DNA of 64,000 bases from Mucilaginibacter pankratovii (GCF_014773265.1 NZ_JACWMY010000008.1:186001-250000); one strand, 5' to 3'; shown: positions 9,604 through 19,370, counted from the first letter of the stretch. Made by a program: numbers and translations. Notes: generated by a model not told the origin, from the sequence alone.

Positions 9604-12600
9604 ATGAAGCCACTAAAAGCGTTATTGATCTTACTGAACCTGTTTGCTTTTCCATTCCTGTGTTATAGCCAGGCCCCGTCTGTCCGGCTGATCAATCTGA
9701 AGACCGAATATACATCAAGGCCACTGGGGATTGATGTTAGCAAACCCAGGTTTAGCTGGCAGATGGCCTCAGCGCTGCCGGGCTGTTATCAAACAGCTTT
9801 TCAGATCGTTGTAACCGATGAGGGCGGGAAAACCGTATGGGACTCCGGCAAAAAACAGGAAAGTGGATCGCTGAATATCAGGTATGCCGGAAAGCCGCTC
9901 AAAGCCCGTACCCGTTATAGCTGGCTTGTAAATGTATGGGATCAGCAGGAAAGCAAACACAGCAACAAGTCGTGGTTTGAAACCGGGCTGATGGATCCGG
10001 ACGGACAGCTTTCGGCGTGGAGCGGCGCTAAATGGATCGGGGGTAGTGATGATGACCTGCCGCTGTATCCCCAATACCTGCCTGTTTTCAGGCTCAGCTT
10101 TTCTATTCAGCTCGACGAGGCCTCCGGCAGCACACATGCCGGGTTTATTTACGGGGCCAATGACAGCCGCCTGCTGGATAAGAACAAAAATTATTACGGG
10201 ATACAAAATAAGAAGGATAGTACTTATATCCTCCTGGAACTGGACATTGCACCGCTCGGCTCAGGCGGATCGGCGCAGCTGAATATTTACCGGGTGGGTT
10301 ATAAACCCGGCGACCGGAGAGACAAGCCCTTTAAAAGCTTCACGATACCGGCCTCGCTGATCGGCAACAATAACAAATATGAAAAACATACGGTTTTCCT
10401 GTCATCCGTAATGGGGACCACCCAAATATACCTTGATGCCGAAAACAAACAGCACCTGGTAGGCAGCGTCGGGCTAAATCCCCTGGGGCAGGGTGGCGAT
10501 TACATAGCTTTCCCGGTACTTGCGCAGATCGGATTCAGTGTCCCCAACGGGCAGGCCGCTTATTACTCTAACATCCAGATCAGAAATTTCCGAAGCCCGG
10601 CTAATGTTTTGTATTCGGGTTATACCTCGCAGGTAAAAGTGAAAGGAACAGCCGTGCAAACGATAACGTTAATTGATCCGGCCCGGAACGCTATGCCCAT
10701 GCTGCGCATGGTGTTTCCTGCCGTAAAAAAGACGATTGCAAAGGCCCGTCTTTATGTTACCTCACGCGGTATCTATGATGTTTATTTAAATGGCCGGAGG
10801 ATCGGCAGTGATTATTTTAACCCGGGTTTAACTCAATATAATAAAACACATCTTTACCAAAGCTTTGACGTTACCAGCCTCGTCGTTCCGGGTAAGAACG
10901 CGATGGGGGCCGTGCTGGGTGAAGGATGGTGGAGCGGTGGTAGCACCTATTCCGGCGATTTTTGGAATTTTTTTGGCGACCGGCAATCCCTGCTTGCCAA
11001 ACTCGTGATTACTTATGCCGACGGTAAAGAAGAAACGGTAGTAACCGATCCTCAAAAGTGGACCTATTTTAATCAGGGCCCGGTGGTTTGTGGAAGTTTT
11101 TTCCAGGGAGAGGTTTACGATGCTTTAAAAGAGGCTGGGATACAAGGCTGGTCGAAGGCTTCTTTTGACGATTCAAAATGGCACCGTGCCGTTGAAGTAG
11201 GCCTCGCCGGGCACATTAGCCTCGACCCCAAAAACAAAGCATCCGGCATACCGGCGGTTGATGACTACAGTGAACTTAAGCTCATCGGTCAGTTCGGCGA
11301 AACAGTGAGGAAGGTGAAGGAGTTAACTGCAAAAGCGGTGGAAGAAGTACGCCCGGGTGTGTTTGTTTACGATCTGGGGCAAAATATGGCCGGCGCGCCG
11401 TATATTTCCCTTTCAGGTATGCCTGCCGGGAAAAAAATTACAGTTCGTTTCGCGGAAGTAAAATATCCCGATCTGCCTGAATATAAAAGCAACATCGGCA
11501 TGATCATGTTAGAAAATATCCGGGCCGCTATGGCACAGGAGATCTATATTACCCGGGGCGGAAAGGAGATCATCAGCCCGCGGTTTACCTATCACGGCTT
11601 CCGTTATATTGAAATTACGGGAATAGACAGAGCGCTGCCTTTAACTGCGGTAAAGGGCGATGTTTTAAGTTCGGTGCACCGGTTCAGCGCATCATATGAA
11701 ACCTCCAATACAGCGGTGAACAAATTGTGGCAAAATATCACCTGGTCTACACTCGCCAATTTCATGTCGATTCCTACCGATTGCCCGCAGCGGAACGAAC
11801 GATTGGGCTGGAGCGGCGATATCTCCGTTTTTAGTGGCACTGCAACTTACCTGGCGGAAGTACCTCAATTTTTGCGAAGGCACATGCTGGCCATGAGAGA
11901 TGTGCAACGGCCGGATGGACGGTTTTCTGACGTTGCCCCACTCGGCGGAGGATTTGGCGACACCTTATGGGGAAGCGCGGGCATTGCCGTTGCCTGGGAA
12001 AGCTACCAGCAATATGGCGATATTGATCTGCTGGCAGAGCATTATGATGCCATGAAGGGCTACATCAAATTTTTGATTTCCCAGATCGATCCGAAGACTC
12101 ATGTACTGGATGACAAGAACAGGGAACACTGGGCCAGCCTGGGAGATTGGTTGAGCCCTGAGTATAATAAAACCGAAAAGACATTGTTATGGGAAGCTTA
12201 CTTTATCAACGACTTGCAGCAAATGGCAAAAATAGCCGCAGCATTGGGTAAAAAAGAGGACGAAAGCTGGTTACTTAACCTCAGCCTGGAACGGACAGCT
12301 TTTTTTAACGCTACCTATATCAATCACCAAACCGGCGAAACCGCTTTCAGAGATAAGGTTGTTGATACCCAAACTTCGTATGCGGTTCCATTGGCGTTTG
12401 GTATAATTGACGGCCAGGAAAAAGATCGCAGCGTAAGCCACCTTGCGGCGGCGGTTAAGCGGAAAAACATCAACGACCAGGGAAAGTTGCTTCCTTCTTA
12501 TTCGCTAATGACCGGCTTTATCGGTACGGCATGGATCTCAGCAGCGCTTTCAGACAACGGCCTCGCCGAACTGGCTTACCGCCAGCTTCAGCAAACCAGC

Positions 12601-13104
12601 TATCCCTCCTGGCTGTACCCGGTTGAGCAGGGTGCAACAACCATATGGGAAAGGTTAAATTCCTATACCCATACCGAAGGTTTTGGCGGCAATAACAACA
12701 TGAACTCCTTTAACCATTATTCTTTTGGCGCGGTGGGCGCCTGGATGTGCAGCCGGTCTTTAGGTATTCAGCGGGATCAAACTACGCCGGGTTTTAAACA
12801 TTTTATCCTGGCACCAGAGCCCGACCCTACCAAAAAAATGACCTATGCCAGGGGCTTTTACGAATCTCTGTACGGCAAGATCGAAAGTAGCTGGCGTTTG
12901 GATAATAAAAACTATTATTATCATTTTCATGTTCCTGCCAATACATCTGCCACGCTTTATCTCCACACAAATGAGGGTGATGACAGTGCTGACGCGGATA
13001 AGCCACTTGTTAAGGGAGTGGGCGCACAGTATCGCGGCCAGCAAAAAGGGAAATTTATTTTTGAACTCTCTCCGGGGGATTATGATTTTCAGCTTAAAAA
13101 TTAA
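9604..13104 (+). CDS. Secreted alpha-L-rhamnosidase, GH78
   Basis: 1166 residues with a signal peptide (1-23, ending LCYSQ), hence periplasmic or surface. Order: N-terminal Fn3-like domain (about 25-130, RPLGIDVSKPRFSWQM), an inserted beta-rich domain of about 190 residues (about 150-345) that looks lectin- or CBM-like, the rhamnosidase N-domain (YDVYLNGRRIGSDYFNPG), then the (alpha/alpha)6 catalytic domain. PTDCPQRNERLGWSGD carries the presumed general-acid Glu, TTIWERLNSY the presumed base, and HYSFGAVGAWM is the usual C-terminal signature. It removes terminal alpha-L-rhamnose from pectic or glycoside substrates. The length exceeds the usual GH78 of about 900 residues because of the insertion. 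No SusCD pair is adjacent. Confidence 0.92.
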   Translation: MKPLKALLILLNLFAFPFLCYSQAPSVRLINLKTEYTSRPLGIDVSKPRFSWQMASALPGCYQTAFQIVVTDEGGKTVWDSGKKQESGSLNIRYAGKPLKARTRYSWLVNVWDQQESKHSNKSWFETGLMDPDGQLSAWSGAKWIGGSDDDLPLYPQYLPVFRLSFSIQLDEASGSTHAGFIYGANDSRLLDKNKNYYGIQNKKDSTYILLELDIAPLGSGGSAQLNIYRVGYKPGDRRDKPFKSFTIPASLIGNNNKYEKHTVFLSSVMGTTQIYLDAENKQHLVGSVGLNPLGQGGDYIAFPVLAQIGFSVPNGQAAYYSNIQIRNFRSPANVLYSGYTSQVKVKGTAVQTITLIDPARNAMPMLRMVFPAVKKTIAKARLYVTSRGIYDVYLNGRRIGSDYFNPGLTQYNKTHLYQSFDVTSLVVPGKNAMGAVLGEGWWSGGSTYSGDFWNFFGDRQSLLAKLVITYADGKEETVVTDPQKWTYFNQGPVVCGSFFQGEVYDALKEAGIQGWSKASFDDSKWHRAVEVGLAGHISLDPKNKASGIPAVDDYSELKLIGQFGETVRKVKELTAKAVEEVRPGVFVYDLGQNMAGAPYISLSGMPAGKKITVRFAEVKYPDLPEYKSNIGMIMLENIRAAMAQEIYITRGGKEIISPRFTYHGFRYIEITGIDRALPLTAVKGDVLSSVHRFSASYETSNTAVNKLWQNITWSTLANFMSIPTDCPQRNERLGWSGDISVFSGTATYLAEVPQFLRRHMLAMRDVQRPDGRFSDVAPLGGGFGDTLWGSAGIAVAWESYQQYGDIDLLAEHYDAMKGYIKFLISQIDPKTHVLDDKNREHWASLGDWLSPEYNKTEKTLLWEAYFINDLQQMAKIAAALGKKEDESWLLNLSLERTAFFNATYINHQTGETAFRDKVVDTQTSYAVPLAFGIIDGQEKDRSVSHLAAAVKRKNINDQGKLLPSYSLMTGFIGTAWISAALSDNGLAELAYRQLQQTSYPSWLYPVEQGATTIWERLNSYTHTEGFGGNNNMNSFNHYSFGAVGAWMCSRSLGIQRDQTTPGFKHFILAPEPDPTKKMTYARGFYESLYGKIESSWRLDNKNYYYHFHVPANTSATLYLHTNEGDDSADADKPLVKGVGAQYRGQQKGKFIFELSPGDYDFQLKN

Positions 13105-13376
13105 AATACTCAATAACAGGTATAACCGTTGTGATACAATAGTTTTTACAGCCGCAATTTTCGTGGTCAAGAATTTAGGGCCCCAGTCATCGATCTTAAC
13201 ATCTGTATCTTTTCCCGGAGCTCCACGCCACCCGGGGCCAGTAACCGTTTGATGCACTGTTCCGCTTATATTTATATTGACCTGTGCAAGCCCGACCCAA
13301 AAAGCGAGACTTGATTTAATTGAAAAAGCAGTAACTTCCGCAACCTGCGCTAAGCGGTTGTTAAATTAATTTGAAT

Positions 13377-14270
13377 ATGAAAAAGATAGCTATTGGAGTT
13401 TTGGCTTTGGTATTTGCAGTGGTTAGTGATTGCGCCGCTCAAAACCCGGTTATTGATGTTTTTCCAAAGGGTACCATTTTGCATGGCAATATCCCCTATA
13501 ACCATGACAGCCTTTCAAAACACCTGTTGGATATTTACCTGCCTGCCAACGCCGGTAAAAAACTTCCTTTGGTTATATTTATTCATGGCGGTGGTTGGCT
13601 CGGCAATAACAAATATGCAGATATAGGTTACATGAAGAAAACGGTATATGAGATGGTTGCTGCGGGGTATGCTGTGGCATCTATCGATTATCGGTTTAGC
13701 ACGCAGGCCGTTTTCCCCGCGCAGATACAAGATTGCAACAGGGCGGTTTCGTTCCTTTATGAAAACGCCGGCAAGTATGGCTTAAACAGGGAACGGTTTG
13801 CGGTGATGGGCTTTTCAGCAGGCGGGCATTTGGCTTCTATGTTAGGCCTGGCTAAAAACAATAACGTAGAAGCTTTCTTTATCCCTGGCACTTCAAAAAC
13901 CTTCGATATTAAAGCAGTAGTTGATTTTTATGGTCCTGCCGAATTGTTGTTATTCCCGGGAGCCAATGACGCGAAATCGCCGGAGGGGCTTTTAATTGGC
14001 GCGGCTCCGCTTGCCCGGCCAGATTTGGCTAAGGCTGCCAGCCCGGTTACTTATGTGGATAAAAATGACCCTCCGTTTTTGATCATTCATGGAGAAAAAG
14101 ACGACTTGGTATCACCACGGCAATCGCAATTATTAAGCGCGTGGTTGGGTTTAGCAGGCGTTAAAAACGAACTGATAATTGTAAAGGGTGCGCCGCATTT
14201 TGGTGATATGTTTGATGTAGATGAAGTGAGAAACAAGGTTATGAACTTTCTGAAAAAACAATTGGAGTGA
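13377..14270 (+). CDS. Secreted alpha/beta hydrolase (BD-FAE/lipase-like esterase)
   Basis: 297 residues from the ATG at 13377. A TTG two codons earlier could be read as a start, but the ATG leads straight into MKKIAIGVLALVFAVVSDCAAQ, a clean signal peptide. Oxyanion motif HGGGWLG (about 70), nucleophile elbow GFSAGG (about 145), then HGEKDDLVSP with the acid and GAPHFGDMF with the catalytic His. This pattern is that of hormone-sensitive-lipase/BD-FAE esterases that remove acetyl or feruloyl groups from plant glycans. It follows the rhamnosidase by 272 bp on the same strand, and the two could act together on decorated pectin. The substrate is inferred from context only. Confidence 0.85.
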   Translation: MKKIAIGVLALVFAVVSDCAAQNPVIDVFPKGTILHGNIPYNHDSLSKHLLDIYLPANAGKKLPLVIFIHGGGWLGNNKYADIGYMKKTVYEMVAAGYAVASIDYRFSTQAVFPAQIQDCNRAVSFLYENAGKYGLNRERFAVMGFSAGGHLASMLGLAKNNNVEAFFIPGTSKTFDIKAVVDFYGPAELLLFPGANDAKSPEGLLIGAAPLARPDLAKAASPVTYVDKNDPPFLIIHGEKDDLVSPRQSQLLSAWLGLAGVKNELIIVKGAPHFGDMFDVDEVRNKVMNFLKKQLE

Positions 14271-14386
14271 TAAATCGGTAAAATGGTAGATTACGCCGTA
14301 ATCTTCAAGGCTTGTCAAACTCATTAGAGTAAGTAAAGGTTTTGTTTGATTTTCCAGGAAGATTTCCACGTAGTCTTTCCCCTACT

Positions 14387-14430
14387 GGCGCGAGTATGCA
14401 GCGTAGGGAAAAGCGTGGCGTACTCGTGCC
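14387..14430. repeat. REP-like hairpin next to the dead RAYT
   Basis: Arms GGCGCGAGTATGC (14387-14399) and GCGTACTCGTGCC (14418-14430) pair over 13 positions, two of them G-T. The apical region carries GTAGGGAA, and TTCCC words flank the stem on both sides. It sits about 40 bp from the 3' end of the transposase remnant. REP palindromes normally accompany RAYT genes, so this is probably the REP that the element once recognised. Confidence 0.55.
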
Positions 14431-14468
14431 TCTCTTCCCTGGCCCAAATTACATTACCACCGGATCAA

Positions 14469-14890
14469 CTAATTTACGTCGAATAAAGCGGGCAGACTAT
14501 AATAGTTGCGGGCACTGCTATATAAATAGTCTTCAGGCTTTTCTACTATACCAGCTTCAACGGGGTTGTTGTGAATATAATCCAGCTTTTGATGTAATAT
14601 TTTATCGTCGAACAGTTCGATGGGGTGGTTACCCTGTTGCCACAACCGGAAGCTGATACTCTGGCTGTTCTTTTTGCCGGCCCGCTCCATCATCCATAAT
14701 AGCCACTCGCGGCGGCTTTACTGCGGATGCTCTTTGATAGCCTGTTTTAACGCTATCGAAGTATGCTTTTTCATGTCGCGCATAATATCTTCCCGCTTAT
14801 CGCCATACGTGCCTACGATCATATGCACATGGCTTGTCATAATACACCAGCCATAAATTTCCAGCCCTTTATGGGCGCGGCAAGGCTGTT
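14469..14890 (-). pseudogene. REP-associated tyrosine transposase (RAYT, IS200-like), broken
   Basis: Reading the minus strand from about 14890: HKGLEIYGWCIMTSHVHMIV (the HUH metal motif is HVH), then REDIMRDMKKHTSIALKQAI, then a TAA at 14720-14718 where relatives continue, then in the same frame SRREWLLWMMERAG, GNHPIELFD and the family end signature LDYIHNNPVEAGIV. The gene is therefore killed by an in-frame nonsense codon. It also lacks its first 40 or so residues, cut where it joins another broken gene. In intact form it would nick single-stranded DNA at REP hairpins. The downstream frame alone has an ATG at 14693 but could not be active. Confidence 0.85.
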
Positions 14891-15112
14891 CTGCCCGAGA
14901 GCCTGTCCCAATGAGGCGTTTCCGCCCGCAATTGACCGCAGGAAGGCAACGGACGTTGCACCATATCCTGCAACGGTTAAAGGCTGTACAGGGGAGGTTG
15001 TATTGCCAATACCGATACCTATGTTGCCCGTAGGGGGCCAGGGATATGTGTTTTGGGCATTGGCACCTGCAAATGAGAGCAGGGCGGCGAGGGAGAGGAT
15101 GAGTCTTTTCAT
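14888..15112 (-). pseudogene. Truncated exported protein, 5' fragment
   Basis: An ATG at 15112 starts a signal peptide (MKRLILSLAALLSFAGANAQ) followed by NTYPWPPTGNIGIGIGN.TSP..PLTVAG, the opening usual in Bacteroidota tail-fibre or peptidase-S74-like secreted proteins with many NVGIGT.SP motifs. After about 75 residues the frame enters the RAYT remnant and is meaningless. The rest, normally several hundred residues, is missing, replaced by or deleted with the transposase insertion. It could still be expressed as a short exported peptide. Confidence 0.6.
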
Positions 15113-15145
15113 TAGGATGGGGTTATCATGTAAATATTTAGGCAA

Positions 15146-15581
15146 GGAACACTTTTCAGGGCATTCAGGTATTTCAAATCAAGAAGGATTACCGTGTATT
15201 ATCCAGTAGGAATCATGCCCGGAAACAGTTTACCTCTAACGGGGAAGAATGGCATTGTTTCGCAAACTAATCTATAAAAAGGAGGGCCTGGAGTACTGAC
15301 TGGCTTCATAAAATATGGGATAAGGTGGTTAGGTTTGTTATTATTTTTTAAATATAGAAATCAAATATTATAGTCCAAGTAATATCTGAAATTATATTAT
15401 GGCAAAAAAACACTTTAGCGTTAGCTTATCGTTTCGTGCTTCTAAAACTAAATGGGTATTTTCGATACGTTTTAAACGTGGCGCTTTTAAACCTATATAA
15501 GGCTTGCAACGGTCGATGTAAAAACCCGGCGGTCAACTATCCACGTTACCATGTTCAAAAAAAATAAAGATCTCACTCCTG
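15146..15581. other. Intergenic with one short basic ORF
   Basis: 436 bp with no clear gene. The only item of note is a plus-strand ORF at 15399-15500 (33 residues, MAKKHFSVSLSFRASKTKW and on). It is strongly basic and alternates serine/aromatic with Lys/Arg, but it has no evident ribosome-binding context and no neighbour to explain it. Confidence 0.35.
15399..15500 (+). CDS. Possible 33-residue basic small protein
   Basis: ATG at 15399, TAA at 15498-15500. About ten of 33 residues are Lys or Arg, with a strand-like alternating pattern (FSVSLSFRAS, WVFSIRFKRG). This might be a small antimicrobial or nucleic-acid-binding peptide, or chance. No family recognised. The call rests only on amino-acid bias in a gene-free interval. 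Confidence 0.2.
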   Translation: MAKKHFSVSLSFRASKTKWVFSIRFKRGAFKPI

Positions 15582-16556
15582 CTATTTACTTAGTTCTGTT
15601 TGATATAGAACCTTACCGGAGGCGTTTATGGCTTTAACGTTTATTTTTTTATTATTTACAGCAAAGTACATAAAACCATGGTCGGATGCCTGGAAACGGC
15701 TATAAGATACCCCGCTGCTTACATCTGTTAGTTCGGAACCGGCACCGGAGATGAATTGATGCGTAAACCCTTCGGGTTTTAAGTGCTGCAACGAATGATC
15801 GTGCCCGGATAGGTAAACATCAACCTTATGCGCCTCTAAAACCGGGGCAAGCTTTTCCCTTACGGTTAATGTATCATAATTTTTTATACGCGGGCCAACC
15901 GTGTAATATGGATGGTGACCTACTACAATTTTCCATTTCACATCGGCGGAGGCGCTTTCAAGCGTTTGGTTTATCCATTTCATTTGCTCGGCCACCTGCT
16001 CTTTCCTGTTATCGTGCAGCATAGGGTCGGTATCTATCATCAGCATTAAAACCTTATCGCCGGCTTTGCCCAGTGCAAATTCTTTGGAATAATATAGCGC
16101 GGGCATGTTCCACCTGCGGCTCACTTTGCTGTAACGCACCTGTGCTTCGGGTTCCGAGCCATAATCATGATTACCCAAAACAGGGTACCAATCGCATTGC
16201 AAAGAATGAGCAGTGTAAATATTTTCGAACGAATAATGCCACAGTGGGTCCATTTCGCTCACCACACCTCTCGGATAAAAGTTATCACCAACGGACACCA
16301 CAAAGTTGTTAGGATTGTTTGCGGCCCATAGTCCCATTTGTTTGGCAACCTCCTGCTGATCGTATTCGCCGTTACGGCCCCAATCGCCAATGGCTATAAA
16401 ATGCACATCAAATTCATCCTTTATTACGGATGCAGACAAGTCATCACTTTCCAGGTGGGTTACCTTTTCGCCGGCCGCTAAGGTGGCAACGGGGTTGATA
16501 AACGATGCGCCCAGGGTGGTAAGCGCGGTGTTTCGGATAAAATTTCTGCGTTTCAT
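15582..16556 (-). CDS. Exported purple-acid-phosphatase-like metallophosphatase
   Basis: 324 residues. The N-terminus MKRRNFIRNTALTTLGAS has a twin-arginine type signal. All metallophosphatase motifs are present in order: AIGDWG, SVGDNFYP, LGNHDYG, VGHHPYYT and SGHDHS, with the extra tyrosine of GNHDY and the spacing typical of tartrate-resistant acid phosphatase-like enzymes. It should release phosphate from phosphomonoesters in the periplasm. It is the last gene of a minus-strand series susC, susD, PI-PLC, this gene (87 bp after the PI-PLC stop), so PI-PLC products could be dephosphorylated by it. No own promoter was recognised. Confidence 0.88.
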   Translation of the reverse strand: MKRRNFIRNTALTTLGASFINPVATLAAGEKVTHLESDDLSASVIKDEFDVHFIAIGDWGRNGEYDQQEVAKQMGLWAANNPNNFVVSVGDNFYPRGVVSEMDPLWHYSFENIYTAHSLQCDWYPVLGNHDYGSEPEAQVRYSKVSRRWNMPALYYSKEFALGKAGDKVLMLMIDTDPMLHDNRKEQVAEQMKWINQTLESASADVKWKIVVGHHPYYTVGPRIKNYDTLTVREKLAPVLEAHKVDVYLSGHDHSLQHLKPEGFTHQFISGAGSELTDVSSGVSYSRFQASDHGFMYFAVNNKKINVKAINASGKVLYQTELSK

Positions 16557-16643
16557 GACGAATTAATTGGGGGCTATTTTTAATGGCTTACGGTAATACT
16601 TATTTATAATAAAAGCCCGGCTTTATTGTAAGGACTAAAATAA

Positions 16644-17720
16644 TTATTTGGCAGGTTTAAACAAGGGGTTTAATCTAAAGTACTCACCACCTGCGAAAGC
16701 AATGGTGTAATCAGATCTGAAGTGCTCGCTTTTTTTATAATAATCTGTAGAGATAATTTGCGCACCTGATAGCATGGCAGCATCAAAACTGCTTTTATCG
16801 TTGGCACGGGCTTCCTGGGTATCACTATCGGCACGTGTACGGATGATATAGCCTTTTTTAACCAGCGCAGTAATTTGTGGCATTTGCTTTTTAGCATTAT
16901 TCATTACATAAATAGCAGCCTCCGGCGTGCCGGGTTCCGAGTTGGTAAAAAGTACCCGGCCCTTAAGCGAGGGATGGCCCTTAATGTATTCGCCCAGTTT
17001 GGGCGCTGTTTCGTCCAGCAGGAAAATAAATTTGCCTTTTGCCTGCTTCAGCAAAGGCCAGTTTTGATGCAATACAGCCTCTTCAAGCGTATTGTATTTG
17101 CCTCTTATTTTATCCGGCGTAATTACACGCTCCAAGCCAAGGTTATCGGCAATTTCCTTATCAAGCTTATCGTAAATTGATGAGGTGAATTTATCCGGCA
17201 CGGTGAAGCCGGGCCTTTTCATTACTTCATCCTTCGCGTTCATGGTAATAAAAATGGGCTTATGGTCCGGGTGCGCTTCCGACCATTTTTTTAGTTCCTG
17301 CAGGCAACCCTTAAACGTAGGGCAATTGCTCCTGAAATCGATATCCTGGATGTGGAAGACCTTAAAGCCGGGTTGTTTCATCACACCATCGGCATCATAT
17401 GCCGGTTGGCCGGATGCCCAATCCAATCCTTTTGGATGCGCGTACTTCCCTCCCGCTGTATCCGCATAAACATCTATCTCCAGATCTAATAACCCTAAGT
17501 TAAGCTGATCTGTGAGGCTGATATGGCTGTAGTCAATCTTGCTCATTGCAGCCGAATCTGCACGCTGCAGCATTTTGAACAGTTTTGGATCGATGGCCCT
17601 TTTATAACTGTTGTGCGAACCGATAACCTGTATATGATTAATAGGTACATTATCGCCGGGGTTATTTGAACCGGATAATGCTAAAAGCCCTATAGCTAAT
17701 AAACCGAGTGTGAATTTCAT
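16644..17720 (-). CDS. Phosphatidylinositol-specific phospholipase C1-like protein
   Basis: 358 residues with a hydrophobic N-terminal signal (MKFTLGLLAIGLLALSGS). Motifs of the calcium-dependent PI-PLC-C1 family: VIGSHNSYKRAI (first catalytic His, about 37), LLDLEIDVYAD (metal Glu/Asp, about 77), FKVFHIQDIDF (second His, about 120) and PIFITMNAKDE. It should cleave phosphodiesters of phospholipids, or similar glycerophosphodiesters, outside the cytoplasm. It starts 57 bp after the susD stop, with a strong hairpin terminator in between, so it is probably reached by partial read-through. The acid phosphatase follows. Confidence 0.85.
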   Translation of the reverse strand: MKFTLGLLAIGLLALSGSNNPGDNVPINHIQVIGSHNSYKRAIDPKLFKMLQRADSAAMSKIDYSHISLTDQLNLGLLDLEIDVYADTAGGKYAHPKGLDWASGQPAYDADGVMKQPGFKVFHIQDIDFRSNCPTFKGCLQELKKWSEAHPDHKPIFITMNAKDEVMKRPGFTVPDKFTSSIYDKLDKEIADNLGLERVITPDKIRGKYNTLEEAVLHQNWPLLKQAKGKFIFLLDETAPKLGEYIKGHPSLKGRVLFTNSEPGTPEAAIYVMNNAKKQMPQITALVKKGYIIRTRADSDTQEARANDKSSFDAAMLSGAQIISTDYYKKSEHFRSDYTIAFAGGEYFRLNPLFKPAK

Positions 17721-17735
17721 GGCGGATAAAATTAA

Positions 17736-17764
17736 AACAGCCGGTTCGTTTTGAACCGGCTGTT
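17736..17764 (-). terminator. Terminator between susD and PI-PLC
   Basis: Perfect 12-bp stem AACAGCCGGTTC / GAACCGGCTGTT with a 5-nt loop, followed on the minus strand by TTAATTTT. It ends the susCD transcript but no promoter is visible before the next gene, so it likely sets the ratio of transporter to enzyme. Confidence 0.8.
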
Positions 17765-17777
17765 GGTAATGTGTTTA

Positions 17778-19370
17778 TTAATAACCCGGGTTTTGAACCA
17801 GGTTAGGGTTAAGTTTTATCTCCTGTGCAGGTATAGGGTACAACCTGCGGTTAACGTCCTTATTCATGGTAAGTACGTCGTTCGGCAGCGGGTACTCCAC
17901 TTCAAACTGTCCAAAGCGGATCAGGTCGTTACGGCGCCATCCTTCCCATGAAAACTCGCGGGCGCGCTCGTCCAGTAAACCCGGCAGATCGATACCGGCA
18001 ACAGCAGGAGCACCTGCACGGGCGCGGATCTTGTTAACCAAAACATCCGGTGTTTGCAATTCGCCGTTAACAGTGGTAGCTGCTGCTCCGCGCAAAATTG
18101 CTTCTGCTTTCATCATCATTACATCGGCTAAACGAAAAACAGGCACATCGTTACCATTTAAACGGGTAGCTTGTATGATAGTTGGATCGGGATAATATTT
18201 CATAGACCGCACACCTTCCGACTGGCTGGTAATGGTGTTGCCAAGGTCCATAGGCTTGCCCGGTACCAGGGTTAACTTTGGTTCAATGTAGATCTGGGTG
18301 GTGGTACCCGGGTAGTAAACCGGTTGCGTTGTAAAACCGCCGTTGCCATCAGGTGCAAACTGCGGGCCGGCCAGCCATGTTTTGGTACGCACATCATTAG
18401 GCAGGTTAAACCTGTTGTAAAACTCGGGCGTGGTGCTCATGGCAATACTTAAACCTACGTTAAAACCGTAAGCATTAACCAGGTAGTAAAAGAAACCAAA
18501 ACGGGTAAACTGGTTGCCAGGTATTTGCTGATCGTAAGGGATAGCAAATATAGTTTCGCTTACACCCGGGCCGTTAGTAGGTAAAAATATATCGCGGTAT
18601 TTAGCGTCAAGGCTATAGTTGGTGTTCTTTAAAACGCTATCGGCCATGGCAACAGCCTCGGTGTATTTGGCTGTGCCGGTGTACACCTGTGCGTTCAGGT
18701 ACATTTTCTCCAGCAGGGCAAATACCATCCCCTTTGTTGGCCGGCCATAGTATAAGGTATTATTGGCACTGTTGTTTGTTTTTTGTGGAAGCAATTGCAC
18801 CACGCTCTTCAGTTCGCTTTCAATATATTCGTAAGCTTTTGCACGACTTTGTGTAGCCGGCTGCGTAGCTACCGGAAACTCGGTAATAAGCGGGATGTTA
18901 CCGTAAAGGTCCATCATAAAGTAGTTGTACAGCGCACGCATGGCCCTTACCTCGGCAATAGTAGCTGCCTTTTTTGCTTCAGATGATGGCGAAGCATTCA
19001 CCAGGCTGATGATACGGTTACAGGTATTAACACCACCAAAACCCCATTGCCAAATGGTAATAACGTTGGGGTGATCGAAGGTCCAGGTGTGGTAATGCAG
19101 CTGGCGGTACTGGCCACCATCATCAAAGTTACCATCGCGGGCGGGTAAAATAGCCTCATCTGTAGATAGCTCCTGCATACGCCAGTAAGGCACCGCGTAG
19201 TTAGAAGATAAGTTAGAATAAATGGTACCCAATAACGCGTTATAATCGGCATCGGTAACCGGGAAGTTTGATTTAACGTACTGCGATTCTACCGGCACAT
19301 CTAACTTTGTGCAGGAGTAGGCGCCGGCAAGTACTGCAATGCTGGCACATAATATAAATATCTTTTTCAT
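17778..19370 (-). CDS. SusD/RagB-type outer-membrane nutrient-binding lipoprotein
   Basis: 530 residues. Lipoprotein signal with lipobox GAYSC (Cys20), then the SusD N-terminal TPR scaffold (YNALLGTIYSNL, EVRAMRALYNYFMMDLYGNIPLI) and the C-terminal RagB region (PVFRLADVMMMKAEAILR, REFSWEGWRRNDLIRFGQF, RRLYPIPAQEI). It caps the SusC barrel encoded 22 bp upstream and captures the ligand at the cell surface. The flanking genes are phosphoesterases, not glycosidases, so the ligand may be an organophosphate. That is inference. Confidence 0.95.
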   Translation of the reverse strand: MKKIFILCASIAVLAGAYSCTKLDVPVESQYVKSNFPVTDADYNALLGTIYSNLSSNYAVPYWRMQELSTDEAILPARDGNFDDGGQYRQLHYHTWTFDHPNVITIWQWGFGGVNTCNRIISLVNASPSSEAKKAATIAEVRAMRALYNYFMMDLYGNIPLITEFPVATQPATQSRAKAYEYIESELKSVVQLLPQKTNNSANNTLYYGRPTKGMVFALLEKMYLNAQVYTGTAKYTEAVAMADSVLKNTNYSLDAKYRDIFLPTNGPGVSETIFAIPYDQQIPGNQFTRFGFFYYLVNAYGFNVGLSIAMSTTPEFYNRFNLPNDVRTKTWLAGPQFAPDGNGGFTTQPVYYPGTTTQIYIEPKLTLVPGKPMDLGNTITSQSEGVRSMKYYPDPTIIQATRLNGNDVPVFRLADVMMMKAEAILRGAAATTVNGELQTPDVLVNKIRARAGAPAVAGIDLPGLLDERAREFSWEGWRRNDLIRFGQFEVEYPLPNDVLTMNKDVNRRLYPIPAQEIKLNPNLVQNPGY

